Source: JAMQPK01 sp035937795
Lineage (GTDB): Bacteria > Acidobacteriota > Vicinamibacteria > Vicinamibacterales > JAMQPK01
DNA length: 64,000 nt
Assembly (NCBI GenBank): GCA_035937795.1
Contig: DASZHO010000073.1
Location: 5,586-69,585, forward strand
Direction of reading: 5' to 3'
Part shown: piece by piece, positions 19,933 through 28,381 of the stretch
How positions within the stretch are numbered: the first letter of the stretch is position 1
Layout: each line of letters opens with the position of its first letter
The notes under the pieces: generated by a model
Seen by the model: only the letters and a program-made list of their open reading frames with translations
Database searches by the model: none
Told to the model about the DNA's origin: nothing
Made by a program: the position numbers and the translations under genes

Positions 19933-21189
19933 ATGGGATTTTACACGCGTAGTTGCGTCACCCTCATTTGCGCGTGGCTGCTGTCGAGTTCGGCCGCGCG
20001 TGCGCAAACGCCGCCCAGTCCCTTACCCTTAACCAGCGCCAGCAAAGCTGACGAAGCATTGCTCGGGCTTCTTACCGATAATCCCCTCACGGCTTCGGGA
20101 AACCTCGTCGACTACTACGAGAGGTTGCTGTCGGTGGTCATTCGTCAGGGATCCTCGTTTCCGATCGGAGCTTCGTCGGGGGGCTTTACGTACTCGTTCG
20201 ACCCTCAACTCGGGTTGCCTGTACGCCGGACCCAGAGTTTCGGACCAATGTTTGCGGACCGCCCTTTGACGATCGGCCGCCACAAGTTCAGCGCAAGTCT
20301 GTCGGCGCAGCAGACTGCCTGGCGCGCGTTGGGCGGCGTCGATCTCAAGCAAGGCCTCACCCTGACATACTGGAATCTCGCGCAGAACACCCAGTCCGGC
20401 CACCCTGAGGCCGCGTTTACCCGAACGCAGATGACCTTTCGCACCACGCGTGAAGTGTTCAACGCCACTTACGGTTTCTCCGATCGCATTGACCTCGGAC
20501 TCCTGGTCACCTATGGGCAGGCAGTGGTCACGGGCAATACGAAGTATGTATTGACGGATCTCACCACCGGCGCAACGATTGACGAATTTCACAAGGATTA
20601 TGCGGGCACCGTATCGGGGCTCGGCGATGCGGCGGCTCGAATGAAATACGAATTTCTGCGCCGCTCATCGATCGATCTGGCGCTTGGTCTCGACTGGAAG
20701 GGGCGGCCACCGACGGCGCCAACTCGACCCCATATTCTCGGAACCAACGTCACGCAGGCGCGCGCGGCGTTGATCGGTTCCCTTCCGCACGGCAACATCG
20801 CCCCGCATTTCAACGTCGGCTACACGCTGGTTCGGTGGTTCCATTACGGTCAGCTGCTTCGTGGAGTGCAGGGCTCACCGCTACCCGAATCCGATGAAGT
20901 TGACTACACGGTTGGCGCCGATGCCGCGGTCACCAACGCACTCACCGTATCGGGCGACGTGATAGGACGAACGCTGCTGCAGAGCTACAACTTCAAGCAG
21001 TCCATCGGACCATCCGTTTCCGAAATGGCGATCACTGGCGGCAAAGTGAATGTCCTGCTGGGTGCGGCCGCCGCAAAGCTGCTCGTCCGCCGCGACTGGC
21101 TGCTGAATCTCTCGGTGGCCTTTCCACTGAATAATGGCGGTCTCAAGCCAAGCGTGACGCCCGTGATCGGCTTGGAGCGCGCGTTCTGA
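19933..21189 (+). CDS. Probable outer-membrane beta-barrel protein
   Basis: A 418-residue protein with a clear signal peptide (SCVTLICAWLLSSSAARAQT) and long alternating hydrophobic/polar strands rich in Gly, Thr and aromatic residues. It ends in Phe (GLERAF), as expected for a barrel inserted by BamA. It resembles porin-like 'MetA-pathway' or transporter-type barrel proteins in layout, but I cannot assign a substrate. Codon third positions look less GC-rich than in its neighbours. It sits between scpB and rluB, a place where many genomes have nothing, so it may be an insertion into the scpAB-rluB neighbourhood. Confidence 0.7.
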   Translation: MGFYTRSCVTLICAWLLSSSAARAQTPPSPLPLTSASKADEALLGLLTDNPLTASGNLVDYYERLLSVVIRQGSSFPIGASSGGFTYSFDPQLGLPVRRTQSFGPMFADRPLTIGRHKFSASLSAQQTAWRALGGVDLKQGLTLTYWNLAQNTQSGHPEAAFTRTQMTFRTTREVFNATYGFSDRIDLGLLVTYGQAVVTGNTKYVLTDLTTGATIDEFHKDYAGTVSGLGDAAARMKYEFLRRSSIDLALGLDWKGRPPTAPTRPHILGTNVTQARAALIGSLPHGNIAPHFNVGYTLVRWFHYGQLLRGVQGSPLPESDEVDYTVGADAAVTNALTVSGDVIGRTLLQSYNFKQSIGPSVSEMAITGGKVNVLLGAAAAKLLVRRDWLLNLSVAFPLNNGGLKPSVTPVIGLERAF

Positions 21190-21268
21190 TTCCGCTATTC
21201 CGCTACACTGCCTCGGCCTCGTCCGGGGTCTGAGGAGGGCAGCGGCTCGAACGTGTAACCGCAGAGAA

Positions 21269-22099
21269 TTATTCTCTGTGCGCTCTTTTGTGGCCGGTGG
21301 ATCTCGTCTGGTTGCGGGCGGGTCTGCTCTGGGGACCCCGCGAAGAATGTGAAGCCTGCCGTGAAGTGTGTTTGCCCGCCGCTTTCAGCCGGGCGACTTC
21401 GCCGGGGGTGAGCTCGCGGTACCCGCCCAGCTTCAGCTTGGGGTCTGTCAGCGATCCGATACGGACGCGGCGCAGCGCGCGCACCGGATGCCCGATGGCG
21501 TCGCACATGTTGCGCACCTGGCGCGTCCGGCCCTCGTGGATGGTGATCCTCAGCACCGCTGTCTTGCCTTGCTGGCGTCTTCCGTCGCCGAGGAGCTCGA
21601 CCTCGGCCGGTTCCGTGCGGCGCCCGTCGATCGCGACACCGCGCGCGAGCCGATCGATATCGTGCGCATCGGGCACGCCGAGCACCTGCGCCTCATAGAC
21701 GCGCTCGACCTCGTGCCGCGGATGGGTCAGCATGGCGGCCAGATCGCCGTCATTGGTGAGAATCAGCAGCCCCTCGGAATCGTAATCGAGCCGCCCCACG
21801 GGGTAGATGTACTCGTGGACGCCCCTCAACAGATCCAGCACCGTCGGCCGTTTCTCGGGATCGGATCGCGTCGTGACGTATCCGGGGGGCTTGTTGAGGA
21901 GAAAATAGCGGAGCTTCTGCGCGCCCTTGATCCGGCGATCGTCGACCCGCACTTCGTCGACGTCCGGGTCGGCCTTGCTGCCGAGCTCGCGGACGGTTTC
22001 GCCGTTCACCGACACCCGGCCTTCGACGATCAGTTTTTCAGCGGCTCTCCGGGAAGCGATTCCCGCAGTGGAGATGATTTTCTGCAGCCGAATCTGCAT
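21269..22099 (-). CDS. rluB: 23S rRNA pseudouridine synthase, RluB/RsuA family
   Basis: Isomerises a uridine in 23S rRNA to pseudouridine. The 276 residues have an S4 RNA-binding domain at the N-terminus (RLQKIISTAGIASRRAAEKL) and the catalytic motif GRLDYDSEGLLILTNDGDLA near residue 102 with the active Asp, then EGRTRQVRNM near 189. The last 35 residues are a basic, Ser/Arg-rich tail that may bind RNA. RluB commonly neighbours scpAB; here it faces them on the opposite strand with the barrel gene between. A strong AAGGGAG precedes the ATG and comes from an octamer repeat. Confidence 0.94.
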   Translation of the reverse strand: MQIRLQKIISTAGIASRRAAEKLIVEGRVSVNGETVRELGSKADPDVDEVRVDDRRIKGAQKLRYFLLNKPPGYVTTRSDPEKRPTVLDLLRGVHEYIYPVGRLDYDSEGLLILTNDGDLAAMLTHPRHEVERVYEAQVLGVPDAHDIDRLARGVAIDGRRTEPAEVELLGDGRRQQGKTAVLRITIHEGRTRQVRNMCDAIGHPVRALRRVRIGSLTDPKLKLGGYRELTPGEVARLKAAGKHTSRQASHSSRGPQSRPARNQTRSTGHKRAHRE

Positions 22100-22101
22100 C
22101 T

Positions 22102-22133
22102 CCCTTCAGTCCTTCACTCCTTCATTCCTTCTT
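22102..22133. repeat. 8-base tandem repeat, SGNH-rluB gap
   Basis: Four units, CCCTTCAG, TCCTTCAC, TCCTTCAT, TCCTTCTT on the plus strand. It covers the last codons and stop of the SGNH hydrolase and, on the minus strand, gives the GAAGGGAG ribosome-binding site of rluB. Confidence 0.75.
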
Positions 22134-22814
22134 ACTTAGATAGGGTCCGACGAGCCTGTTCCAGATCTTGTACCCGGCCGGTGTCATGTGCTCGCCATCG
22201 GCGACGAACAGTTCCGGCTTCGGCTTGCCGTCGGCGCCCAGCATGTCGGGATGCACGTCGACGTAGACGCAATTGGCGTGGCCCTCACAGTAGGACCGAA
22301 TCATGACGTTCGCCTGCCGCATCTCGTCGATGAATTGCCACCGCACCGGCGTTGGTTTCAGCCCGATGGCCACGATTCGCGCGCCCGGCAGCGCGCCATG
22401 AACGGTGTTGTAGAACTGCCGGAACCCCGCGCCGACCGTTTCTGCCGTCACGCCGCGCGCGATGTCGTTTTCGCCAGGGTAGAGGACAACGACCCTCGGC
22501 GCATACGGCACAACGATCCGGTTGGCGTACCTGGCCGCGTCGGCCATTTCCGAACCGCCGAAGCCCCGATTGACGGCAATCCCTTTGAGATCGGGAAACG
22601 ACTCGTCGAGGTTCCATCGCACGATGCTCGACGCGCCGACGAACACGATGCCTCCCCTGGCGGGAGGATGCAGCTGATCGGCCTCCTCGAACTTCTGGAT
22701 CGCCGGCTCCCATCGATTGGGATCCGGTACCGCGCGCGGCGGCTGCTGCTGCGCGCGCAGCGCAAGAGAAGCGGTCACAACGATGACGGCGGCAAGTATT
22801 CGGTTCTGTTTCAT
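22122..22814 (-). CDS. Secreted SGNH/GDSL-family hydrolase
   Basis: Serine esterase or acylhydrolase of the SGNH fold. The roughly 230-residue protein has a signal peptide (MKQNRILAAVIVVTASLALR) and the four blocks: FVGASSIVRW with the catalytic Ser, NRGFGGSE with the oxyanion Gly, LYPGENDI with the Asn, and DGEHMTPAGY with the Asp/His pair near the end. The ATG at 22814 is preferred to a GTG two codons upstream. Likely a periplasmic or lipid/carbohydrate esterase; substrate unknown. Downstream of an alpha/beta hydrolase on the same strand. Confidence 0.88.
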   Translation of the reverse strand: MKQNRILAAVIVVTASLALRAQQQPPRAVPDPNRWEPAIQKFEEADQLHPPARGGIVFVGASSIVRWNLDESFPDLKGIAVNRGFGGSEMADAARYANRIVVPYAPRVVVLYPGENDIARGVTAETVGAGFRQFYNTVHGALPGARIVAIGLKPTPVRWQFIDEMRQANVMIRSYCEGHANCVYVDVHPDMLGADGKPKPELFVADGEHMTPAGYKIWNRLVGPYLSKKE

Positions 22815-22837
22815 GACCACGTTTTACCACGAACCCG

Positions 22838-22904
22838 TCCGCGCGCCCCAGTTCCGACCACGTTCGCGCTCCAGGCTACTCCTCCGCGCGCCCCAGTTCC
22901 GACC
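22838..22904. repeat. 22-base direct repeat between two hydrolase genes
   Basis: Identical 22-base copies at 22838-22859 and 22883-22904, with core GCGCGCCCCAGTTCCGACC, start 45 bases apart. They take up much of the 103-base gap between the SGNH and alpha/beta hydrolase genes. Confidence 0.9.
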
Positions 22905-22917
22905 CCCCGACCCAGCG

Positions 22918-24084
22918 CTAGCGTTCGCCCAGCGCCGCCTTCCAGAACGCGATCATCTGCCAGGTCTCGCCGAGCGTGGGGCGGCCCGACACGTCGACGT
23001 GCGTCAGGAAGCCGCTCGCGAGCCACCGCACTCGCGTATAGGTCTTCAGGTGCGCGGCAAGCAGCTCGCTCTCGACCGCCGGAATCACGTTGTCGTCGGT
23101 CCCGTGCAGCAGATAAACCGGCGCAGAGGGCGGCGCAGAGCGCTCGGGCGACAGAGCCGGATCCTGGCCGAGTCGATCGAGATACGGCAGCAGCTTCGCG
23201 CCGAGCGCGACCACGTCGCGGTCGTTCACGTACTTGATCAGGGTGGCGGACGGTTCCGGCAATTGTTGCTGGAGGCCCTTGCCAAGCTGGAACATTTCGA
23301 GCGAGCGCTCCTGATCCTCCCGCGCCAGCGCCGACGCCTGCAGAAACGTCTCGAGCCCGCGGCGGAGCAGGTCGACCTGATCGGCCGGGACGAGGAGGTC
23401 GGCGGCCTGGTGGAGCAGAACCGCCAGGGCGTAGTCGTGGGGCCGCCGCTGCGCTCCCGGAACGCCCCCGCGAGGCGACGGCTCCACACCGGTACAGAGG
23501 TACTGCAACACACGCGGCAGATTTCCGTGGCCACCGAACGACAATACGTACGCCACGCGATCGCGCAACAGTTCGCGTCCGGCCGCGACCACGGAAAGGC
23601 CGCCGGAAAAACTGACGCCGATCATCCCGACGCGCCTTCCGCTCGAGAGATCGTGCCTCGTCGTCAACCAGAGCGCGGTGTGTTCGATCGTGTCGGTCAC
23701 GCGCGCGGTGAGCCGATAGCGTCTCAGGTCGGGAATATCCGGTGTCACGACCGTCACGCCGGTTGCCGAAAGGTCGCGCGCGAGGTCGACGAGGCGCGGC
23801 TCGTCGATGCCCTCCGGATGGACACCGCTCACGAGCAGCGTTGCGTGCGTGGCGCCGCCCGAAGGACGGAAGATCCGGACGCGGAGGCGGCCTTCAGGCG
23901 TGGAGATCTCTTCGAGGGTGTCGGCGACCGGCCGCGCGTCCCATCGCGCCGCGCGTCCCAGCCAGCCGGAAGTGCCCGCAGCGCGGAGAATCATCGCGGT
24001 GGCGCGTCCATACGGCGCCAGGGCGATGACCATTGCTGCCGCCAGCACGGCGACGAGCAGGCCGCTTGGCACCCTGAGCTTCAT
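22918..24084 (-). CDS. Alpha/beta-hydrolase family protein, membrane-anchored or secreted
   Basis: A 388-residue protein beginning MKLRVPSGLLVAVLAAAMVI, a signal or anchor segment. It shows an alpha/beta-hydrolase layout: strand and oxyanion region LLVSGVHPEG, nucleophile elbow GVSFSGG near residue 158, acid in HGTDDNVIP near 322 and His in FLTHVDVSG near 352. A long helical insert lies between nucleophile and acid. The start was chosen at the ATG immediately before the hydrophobic segment; a much longer upstream open frame overlaps cmk and is not coding. Substrate not predictable. Confidence 0.82.
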   Translation of the reverse strand: MKLRVPSGLLVAVLAAAMVIALAPYGRATAMILRAAGTSGWLGRAARWDARPVADTLEEISTPEGRLRVRIFRPSGGATHATLLVSGVHPEGIDEPRLVDLARDLSATGVTVVTPDIPDLRRYRLTARVTDTIEHTALWLTTRHDLSSGRRVGMIGVSFSGGLSVVAAGRELLRDRVAYVLSFGGHGNLPRVLQYLCTGVEPSPRGGVPGAQRRPHDYALAVLLHQAADLLVPADQVDLLRRGLETFLQASALAREDQERSLEMFQLGKGLQQQLPEPSATLIKYVNDRDVVALGAKLLPYLDRLGQDPALSPERSAPPSAPVYLLHGTDDNVIPAVESELLAAHLKTYTRVRWLASGFLTHVDVSGRPTLGETWQMIAFWKAALGER

Positions 24085-24111
24085 CGACAGCGATGTTACA
24101 TTACGAGGCGA

Positions 24112-24777
24112 ATGCGGCCTTTGGTTATCGCCATCGACGGTCCATCCGGCGCCGGAAAGGGAACGGTGGCGCGCGCACTTGCGGAGCGGCTGGGCTACCG
24201 GCACCTCGACACGGGGGCGATGTATCGAGCCGTGGCGTGGAAGGCATTGAGAAGCGGCCTGCCGCTGGAAGATGAAGATGGGGTTGCGTCGCTGGCCGAG
24301 CGCGCCCGGCTCGATGTGGGGCCCGATGGCGTGCGCATCGACGATGAAGATGTGACGGCCGCCATCCGGACGCCGGAAATCGACCGCGCCGCGGCCGCCG
24401 CCGCAAAACTTCCGCGGGTGCGCGCCGTCCTTGTGAACCGCCAGCGCAGCGCGGGCGCGCAAGGCGGCATCGTGATGGAAGGGCGCGACATCGGCACGGT
24501 CGTCTTTCCCGATGCCGACGTCAAGATCTATCTGGATGCCTCGTCTGAAGAACGTGCGCGGCGCCGCGCGGCCGACCCGGCGCACGGTATTGGCAAGCAG
24601 GCCGGATTGCTGGGCGTGGAAACCGAGCTACGCGCCCGGGATCTCCTGGACTCGACGCGCAACGCTTCGCCGCTGATGCCGGCCCCGGACGCCGTTCTGC
24701 TGGATACCACAGGGCTGTCGGTCGATGAGGTGGTGGATCGCGTGATGAGGATTGTCGACGAGAAACGTCATTTGTAG
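24112..24777 (+). CDS. cmk: Cytidylate kinase
   Basis: Phosphorylates CMP and dCMP with ATP. The 221 residues begin MRPLVIAIDGPSGAGKGT with the P-loop GPSGAGKG, followed by YRHLDTGAMYRAVAWKAL, the family NMP-binding segment MEGRDIGTVVFPDADVKIYL near residue 121, and ERARRR of the lid. Length is normal. The ATG is 27 bases from the divergent alpha/beta-hydrolase start. In many bacteria cmk lies upstream of rpsA; here rpsA is 3.6 kb further on, beyond two minus-strand genes. Confidence 0.97.
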   Translation: MRPLVIAIDGPSGAGKGTVARALAERLGYRHLDTGAMYRAVAWKALRSGLPLEDEDGVASLAERARLDVGPDGVRIDDEDVTAAIRTPEIDRAAAAAAKLPRVRAVLVNRQRSAGAQGGIVMEGRDIGTVVFPDADVKIYLDASSEERARRRAADPAHGIGKQAGLLGVETELRARDLLDSTRNASPLMPAPDAVLLDTTGLSVDEVVDRVMRIVDEKRHL

Positions 24778-24804
24778 CCGCGCAGCGAGTCGCGCGCACC
24801 ATAC

Positions 24805-27501
24805 TTACTTCTTCACGCCGGCGGTCCAGTTCAGCACCACCGTCAGCGGCGGGATGTCAGGGGTCGCGGCGTCCGCGTTCACGTTCATCAGAAATCGCCC
24901 GTCTCGCGTGACCGCATACAGCGCTCTGGACTGCCAGCCCGTCAGACTGATACCCGATCCGTTGGCCAGATGGGTCGGAAACAGCACCAACGGTTTACCC
25001 GCGTCGATGGCGCGTCCCTCTGACGTCGCGCGGATCGGTACCGCCATCAGATGGGCATCGGCGGCAACGTAGAAGATTTCGTTCCCATCCCCGCGCCACC
25101 GCGGCTGGCTGCCGCCACCGGTCGAAACCTGCCATTTGCCCCCAGCGTCCGAGAAGGGGCGCACGTAGATTTCGTCGCGGCCCGACTCGTTCGACGTGTA
25201 CGCGATCCAGCGGCCGTCGGGCGAGAACTGACCCTGCGTTTCATCGAAGCTGGTTTGCACGATGGGAAACGGCTTACGCGCATTGGTCGATCCATGCGAT
25301 GGCCCCATGGGCAAAACCCACAGGTCGGATTGAGTCTTCGCATCGAGCATCGAGAACAACAGGAACCGTCCATCGCGCGACCAGTCCAGCGGAGTCTTGT
25401 TCTGCTGGTTGACGAGGAGCGGTTGCTCATCCGTCGCACCATTGGCCGGCTTGATGAACAGATCGGATGGCCCTTTCCGGGTCGAACGAAACACCACATC
25501 GGTTCCATCCGGTGACCAGACCGGCGAGACGTCCAGCGCCGGATCGACCGTGAATCTGGTCGCGATGGCCCGGCCGATGTCGGTCAACCAGATGTCCGTG
25601 TTGTTCTGGATGCTCCGGCCGTGCGCCACGCGCTTCTCATCGGGCGCGAGGGCCGGGCTCGTCGGATTCCCTTCGTCCAGCGGGCCGACCGTTCCGAGGG
25701 ACTTTCCGGTGCGATCGACCCAGACCAGCTGCCGAGGGATGACTGCAGCCAATCGATGTGCCAGGATGCCCGCCGCCGACACGCTGAAGGCGCTCCGACC
25801 GGTGCCATCATCTTGACCGATGCCCTGCGCGACCGGGAAGGGATCGCCCGAGACGGTCAACCGCGCTGCATCGAAATGCTGCGCGACCAGTACTCCTTGC
25901 GAAGCCCGCAAGAGGTACCCGGGTGGCGCGTACATCGCGTTCTGCTCCACGCCCAAGATGCGCATCGGCTCGCCACCATCGAGCGAGGCAACATAGACGC
26001 CGTGGGTTTGCGGTTGTCCGCCCGCGACGAGAAACAGCACATGGCGGCCATCCGGCAGAAACTGCGGCCACTGGTGGCCACCTTGGCCTGCCAGACGCGT
26101 CACTTCAACGGGCGTTCCGCCGGTAGCCGGCACACGCATCAGGCCGCTATTGGCCGTGGAGAAAACGATGACGCCTTGATCGCTCCATGTCGCGCCGCGA
26201 GGAGTAGCACCCATTGCATCAGTGAGTATCTGAGGCGCACCGCCGGACAGATCGATCCGTTGAAGCTTACTGGCAGCAAAAAAGCCGACCGTGCGGCTAT
26301 CAGGCGCCCAAAACGGATTGCTGGCGCCCTCGGTGCCCGCGAGAATCTGTACACCGCCCTGATCGAGGGAACGCACCGCGAGTTGTTGTGGACCGGTCCC
26401 ACCTGTGATGAAGGCCACCCGCCGTCCGTCGGGAGACAAGGCAAATTGGAAGGGCCAGATAGTGCCGGGCGTGCTGATTTCGAGGCGCGACACCATGGGC
26501 TCGACGGCCGTTCGGCGCACGTAGACGATCATCGCCGTTGCGACCACGGCGGCCGCGAGTAACGCGCCACCAAGAGCCGCACGCCAATCCATGCCCGTCC
26601 GCCGGGCCGAGGGGCCGACTGGCGAATCACCGGGTGTTGCCAACGCCTCGTCGATCTCCAGGACGGCAACGCCGATGTCGGGCAGGCGGCGCTTTCGGTC
26701 TTTCTCCAGGCTTCGCCGGAGCAACCGTCTGATCGCCGGTGGCGTCATCCCGGGCAAAGCGTTGAAGTCAGGCTCGCGCTCCAAGACCCGCGCGAGCACG
26801 TCCGAGACGTCGTTGCCGGTGAACGCACGCGAACCGGTCAGCATCTCGTACAACACGCAGCCGTACGCCCACACGTCGCTGCGCTTGTCGGCTACGCGCC
26901 CCTTCGCTTGCTCAGGACTCATGTACGCCGCCGTGCCGAGGATCATGCCGATGCCGGTCATCATCGCGGGCGAGGTGATCGTCGGCGAGTTCGTCACATC
27001 GAGCGAGGGACCGCTGGCAGGCTCGGTCGCCTTCGCGAGTCCAAAGTCGAGCACTTTGACGTTCCCGTCTGTGGCGAGCGCGATGTTTGCGGGCTTCAGA
27101 TCCCGGTGAATGATCCCCTTTTCATGGGCGACTTCGAGACCCTCCGCAATCTGCCTCGCGATGCCGAGCGCCTCATCGACAGGAATCGGTCCTCGCGCGA
27201 TGCGTCGATCCAGACTCTCGCCATCCACGAGTTCCAGCACGAGAAACTGCTGACCGTTCGCTTCGTCGAGGCCGTAGATCGCACCGATGTGCGGATGGTT
27301 CACGGCGGCGAGGACTTGCGCTTCCCGGCGGAATCTAGCGATGCGTTCCGGATCGTGGGTGAACTCGCTTGGCAGGATCTTCAGCGCAACGTCGCGTTTG
27401 AGCTTCGTATCGCGGGCACGATACACCTCTCCCATGCCCCCACTGCCAAGGGGTAGCAGAATTTCGTACGGCCCGAGGCGAGTGCCAACGGGCAAGGGCA
27501 T
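24805..27501 (-). CDS. Serine/threonine protein kinase with TolB/WD40-like propeller
   Basis: Hanks-type kinase fused to a sensor-like beta-propeller. From MPLPVGTRLGPYEILLPLG the 898 residues contain the glycine loop GSGGMGEVY, catalytic Lys in VALKIL, HRDLKPANIAL, DFGLAKA and YMSPEQAKGR, all intact, so it should be active. A single membrane segment (LLAAAVVATAMIVYV) lies near residue 330. The C-terminal half is a propeller with repeated SPDG, WAPDSR, FLPDGR, WSPDG and FSPDGRWIAYTSNESGRDEI blades, presumably periplasmic. An upstream TTG in frame was rejected because kinases of this group start at the Met used here. Convergent with cmk. Confidence 0.93.
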   Translation of the reverse strand: MPLPVGTRLGPYEILLPLGSGGMGEVYRARDTKLKRDVALKILPSEFTHDPERIARFRREAQVLAAVNHPHIGAIYGLDEANGQQFLVLELVDGESLDRRIARGPIPVDEALGIARQIAEGLEVAHEKGIIHRDLKPANIALATDGNVKVLDFGLAKATEPASGPSLDVTNSPTITSPAMMTGIGMILGTAAYMSPEQAKGRVADKRSDVWAYGCVLYEMLTGSRAFTGNDVSDVLARVLEREPDFNALPGMTPPAIRRLLRRSLEKDRKRRLPDIGVAVLEIDEALATPGDSPVGPSARRTGMDWRAALGGALLAAAVVATAMIVYVRRTAVEPMVSRLEISTPGTIWPFQFALSPDGRRVAFITGGTGPQQLAVRSLDQGGVQILAGTEGASNPFWAPDSRTVGFFAASKLQRIDLSGGAPQILTDAMGATPRGATWSDQGVIVFSTANSGLMRVPATGGTPVEVTRLAGQGGHQWPQFLPDGRHVLFLVAGGQPQTHGVYVASLDGGEPMRILGVEQNAMYAPPGYLLRASQGVLVAQHFDAARLTVSGDPFPVAQGIGQDDGTGRSAFSVSAAGILAHRLAAVIPRQLVWVDRTGKSLGTVGPLDEGNPTSPALAPDEKRVAHGRSIQNNTDIWLTDIGRAIATRFTVDPALDVSPVWSPDGTDVVFRSTRKGPSDLFIKPANGATDEQPLLVNQQNKTPLDWSRDGRFLLFSMLDAKTQSDLWVLPMGPSHGSTNARKPFPIVQTSFDETQGQFSPDGRWIAYTSNESGRDEIYVRPFSDAGGKWQVSTGGGSQPRWRGDGNEIFYVAADAHLMAVPIRATSEGRAIDAGKPLVLFPTHLANGSGISLTGWQSRALYAVTRDGRFLMNVNADAATPDIPPLTVVLNWTAGVKK

Positions 27502-27547
27502 GAGGTCGATGATTCTAGCGGTGGAGCCCAGGGCCGGCAAAGGAGAA

Positions 27548-27568
27548 ACGGGTCACGACTCAACCCGT
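27548..27568 (-). terminator. Possible terminator after the DUF6335-like gene
   Basis: ACGGGT (27548-27553) and ACCCGT (27563-27568) form a six-base stem with a 9-base loop, 20 bases after the minus-strand stop. On the minus strand it is followed by a pyrimidine-rich TTTCTCCTTT. Stem is short, so weak. Confidence 0.35.
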
Positions 27569-27587
27569 CATCCAGACGTACACGGTC

Positions 27588-28220
27588 TTACTGTTTCTTT
27601 GTCCGGTCCCGGTAGTCCTCAGCGGACGCTGGATCGTACTCCCACCGATGCCGGTCGCGTTCGATGATCTTGTCGGATCCCTTCAACTCCTCCCCATCGT
27701 CGTATTCCACACCGAGCGCGCGGCCGATTTCTTCAACCACGTCCTGATCGGGCGTCGGATTGTCGCCGCCTGGCGCTTCGTCGCCGTCCGCGTAGGCCTC
27801 GCCCCAGTCGGCGTCGACATCGCCGGCCGTCAGATCCGGTCCCGATTCGGTGTGCTCGCGGCGCATATGGGCGACCGACGCGCGGCCGGACGAGGCGGCC
27901 GTTCCCTTGCGATCGAAATCCAGCGTTGACGGCGGCATTGGCACCATGTCTTGTTCGGTCAACTTCCGCCGCTCGCGCTCGAGCGCCACAGGTTTGGGCC
28001 GCGCCGCGCGCACGCTCGCGCGGATGCTCGTCCGCGCCGCTCGCCGGGCCGGCCGCGCGGCTTTTGTGCTTCGGCGGGCGCGTTGAGCGCCTCGATTCGG
28101 CGCCGCGTTCACAGTTTTACGGGTTTTTTTCGCCGGGCCTGCGCGCCGTGTCGCCGACTTGCGGCCGGACGCCTTTTTCTCGCCCTTTTTCCGGAATGTC
28201 CGGGCGTTCCGTTTCGCCAT
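27588..28220 (-). CDS. DUF6335-like protein with a very basic N-terminus
   Basis: A 210-residue protein in two parts. Residues 1-75 are Lys/Arg/Ala-rich (KRNARTFRKKGEKKASGRKS and on) like histone or nucleoid-binding tails. The second half is acidic and matches the pattern I associate with DUF6335: SGPDLTAGDVDADWGEAY, then NPTPDQDVVEEIGRALGV and ERDRHRWEYDPASAEDY. That family is known mostly from cyanobacteria and Acidobacteriota and has no assigned function. The basic tail suggests nucleic-acid binding, but this is inference. Divergent from rpsA. Confidence 0.75.
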   Translation of the reverse strand: MAKRNARTFRKKGEKKASGRKSATRRAGPAKKTRKTVNAAPNRGAQRARRSTKAARPARRAARTSIRASVRAARPKPVALERERRKLTEQDMVPMPPSTLDFDRKGTAASSGRASVAHMRREHTESGPDLTAGDVDADWGEAYADGDEAPGGDNPTPDQDVVEEIGRALGVEYDDGEELKGSDKIIERDRHRWEYDPASAEDYRDRTKKQ

Positions 28221-28236
28221 CGCGGGGGTCCTTTCC

Positions 28237-28266
28237 TTGACAGTCTGCCTATAAAGTCTCTACACT
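28237..28266 (+). promoter_or_regulatory. Strong promoter of rpsA
   Basis: Consensus TTGACA (28237-28242) and TACACT (28261-28266) with an 18-base spacer. It implies an untranslated leader of about 105-110 bases before the rpsA ATG, a length that could hold a regulatory structure. Confidence 0.65.
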
Positions 28267-28381
28267 CTAATGCTTATCGCTAGTATCAGCGGCCGCAGCC
28301 TTGTGCCAGCCGACGCTGAAACCCGGGGCGCCGGTACCCATCAACATCCGGCAATCGATCGATCAGGAGGACCTATACGGC

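Noticed and set aside
21262..21278. Palindrome CAGAGAATTATTCTCTG as a terminator at the rluB end
   Set aside because: The arms leave almost no loop and no T-run follows on either strand, so it is unlikely to terminate; it may be chance.
22717..24111. Upstream extension of the cmk frame (about 465 codons)
   Set aside because: The added part is Arg-rich and antisense to the alpha/beta hydrolase; the cmk family start MRPLVIAIDGPSGAGKG fits ATG 24112.
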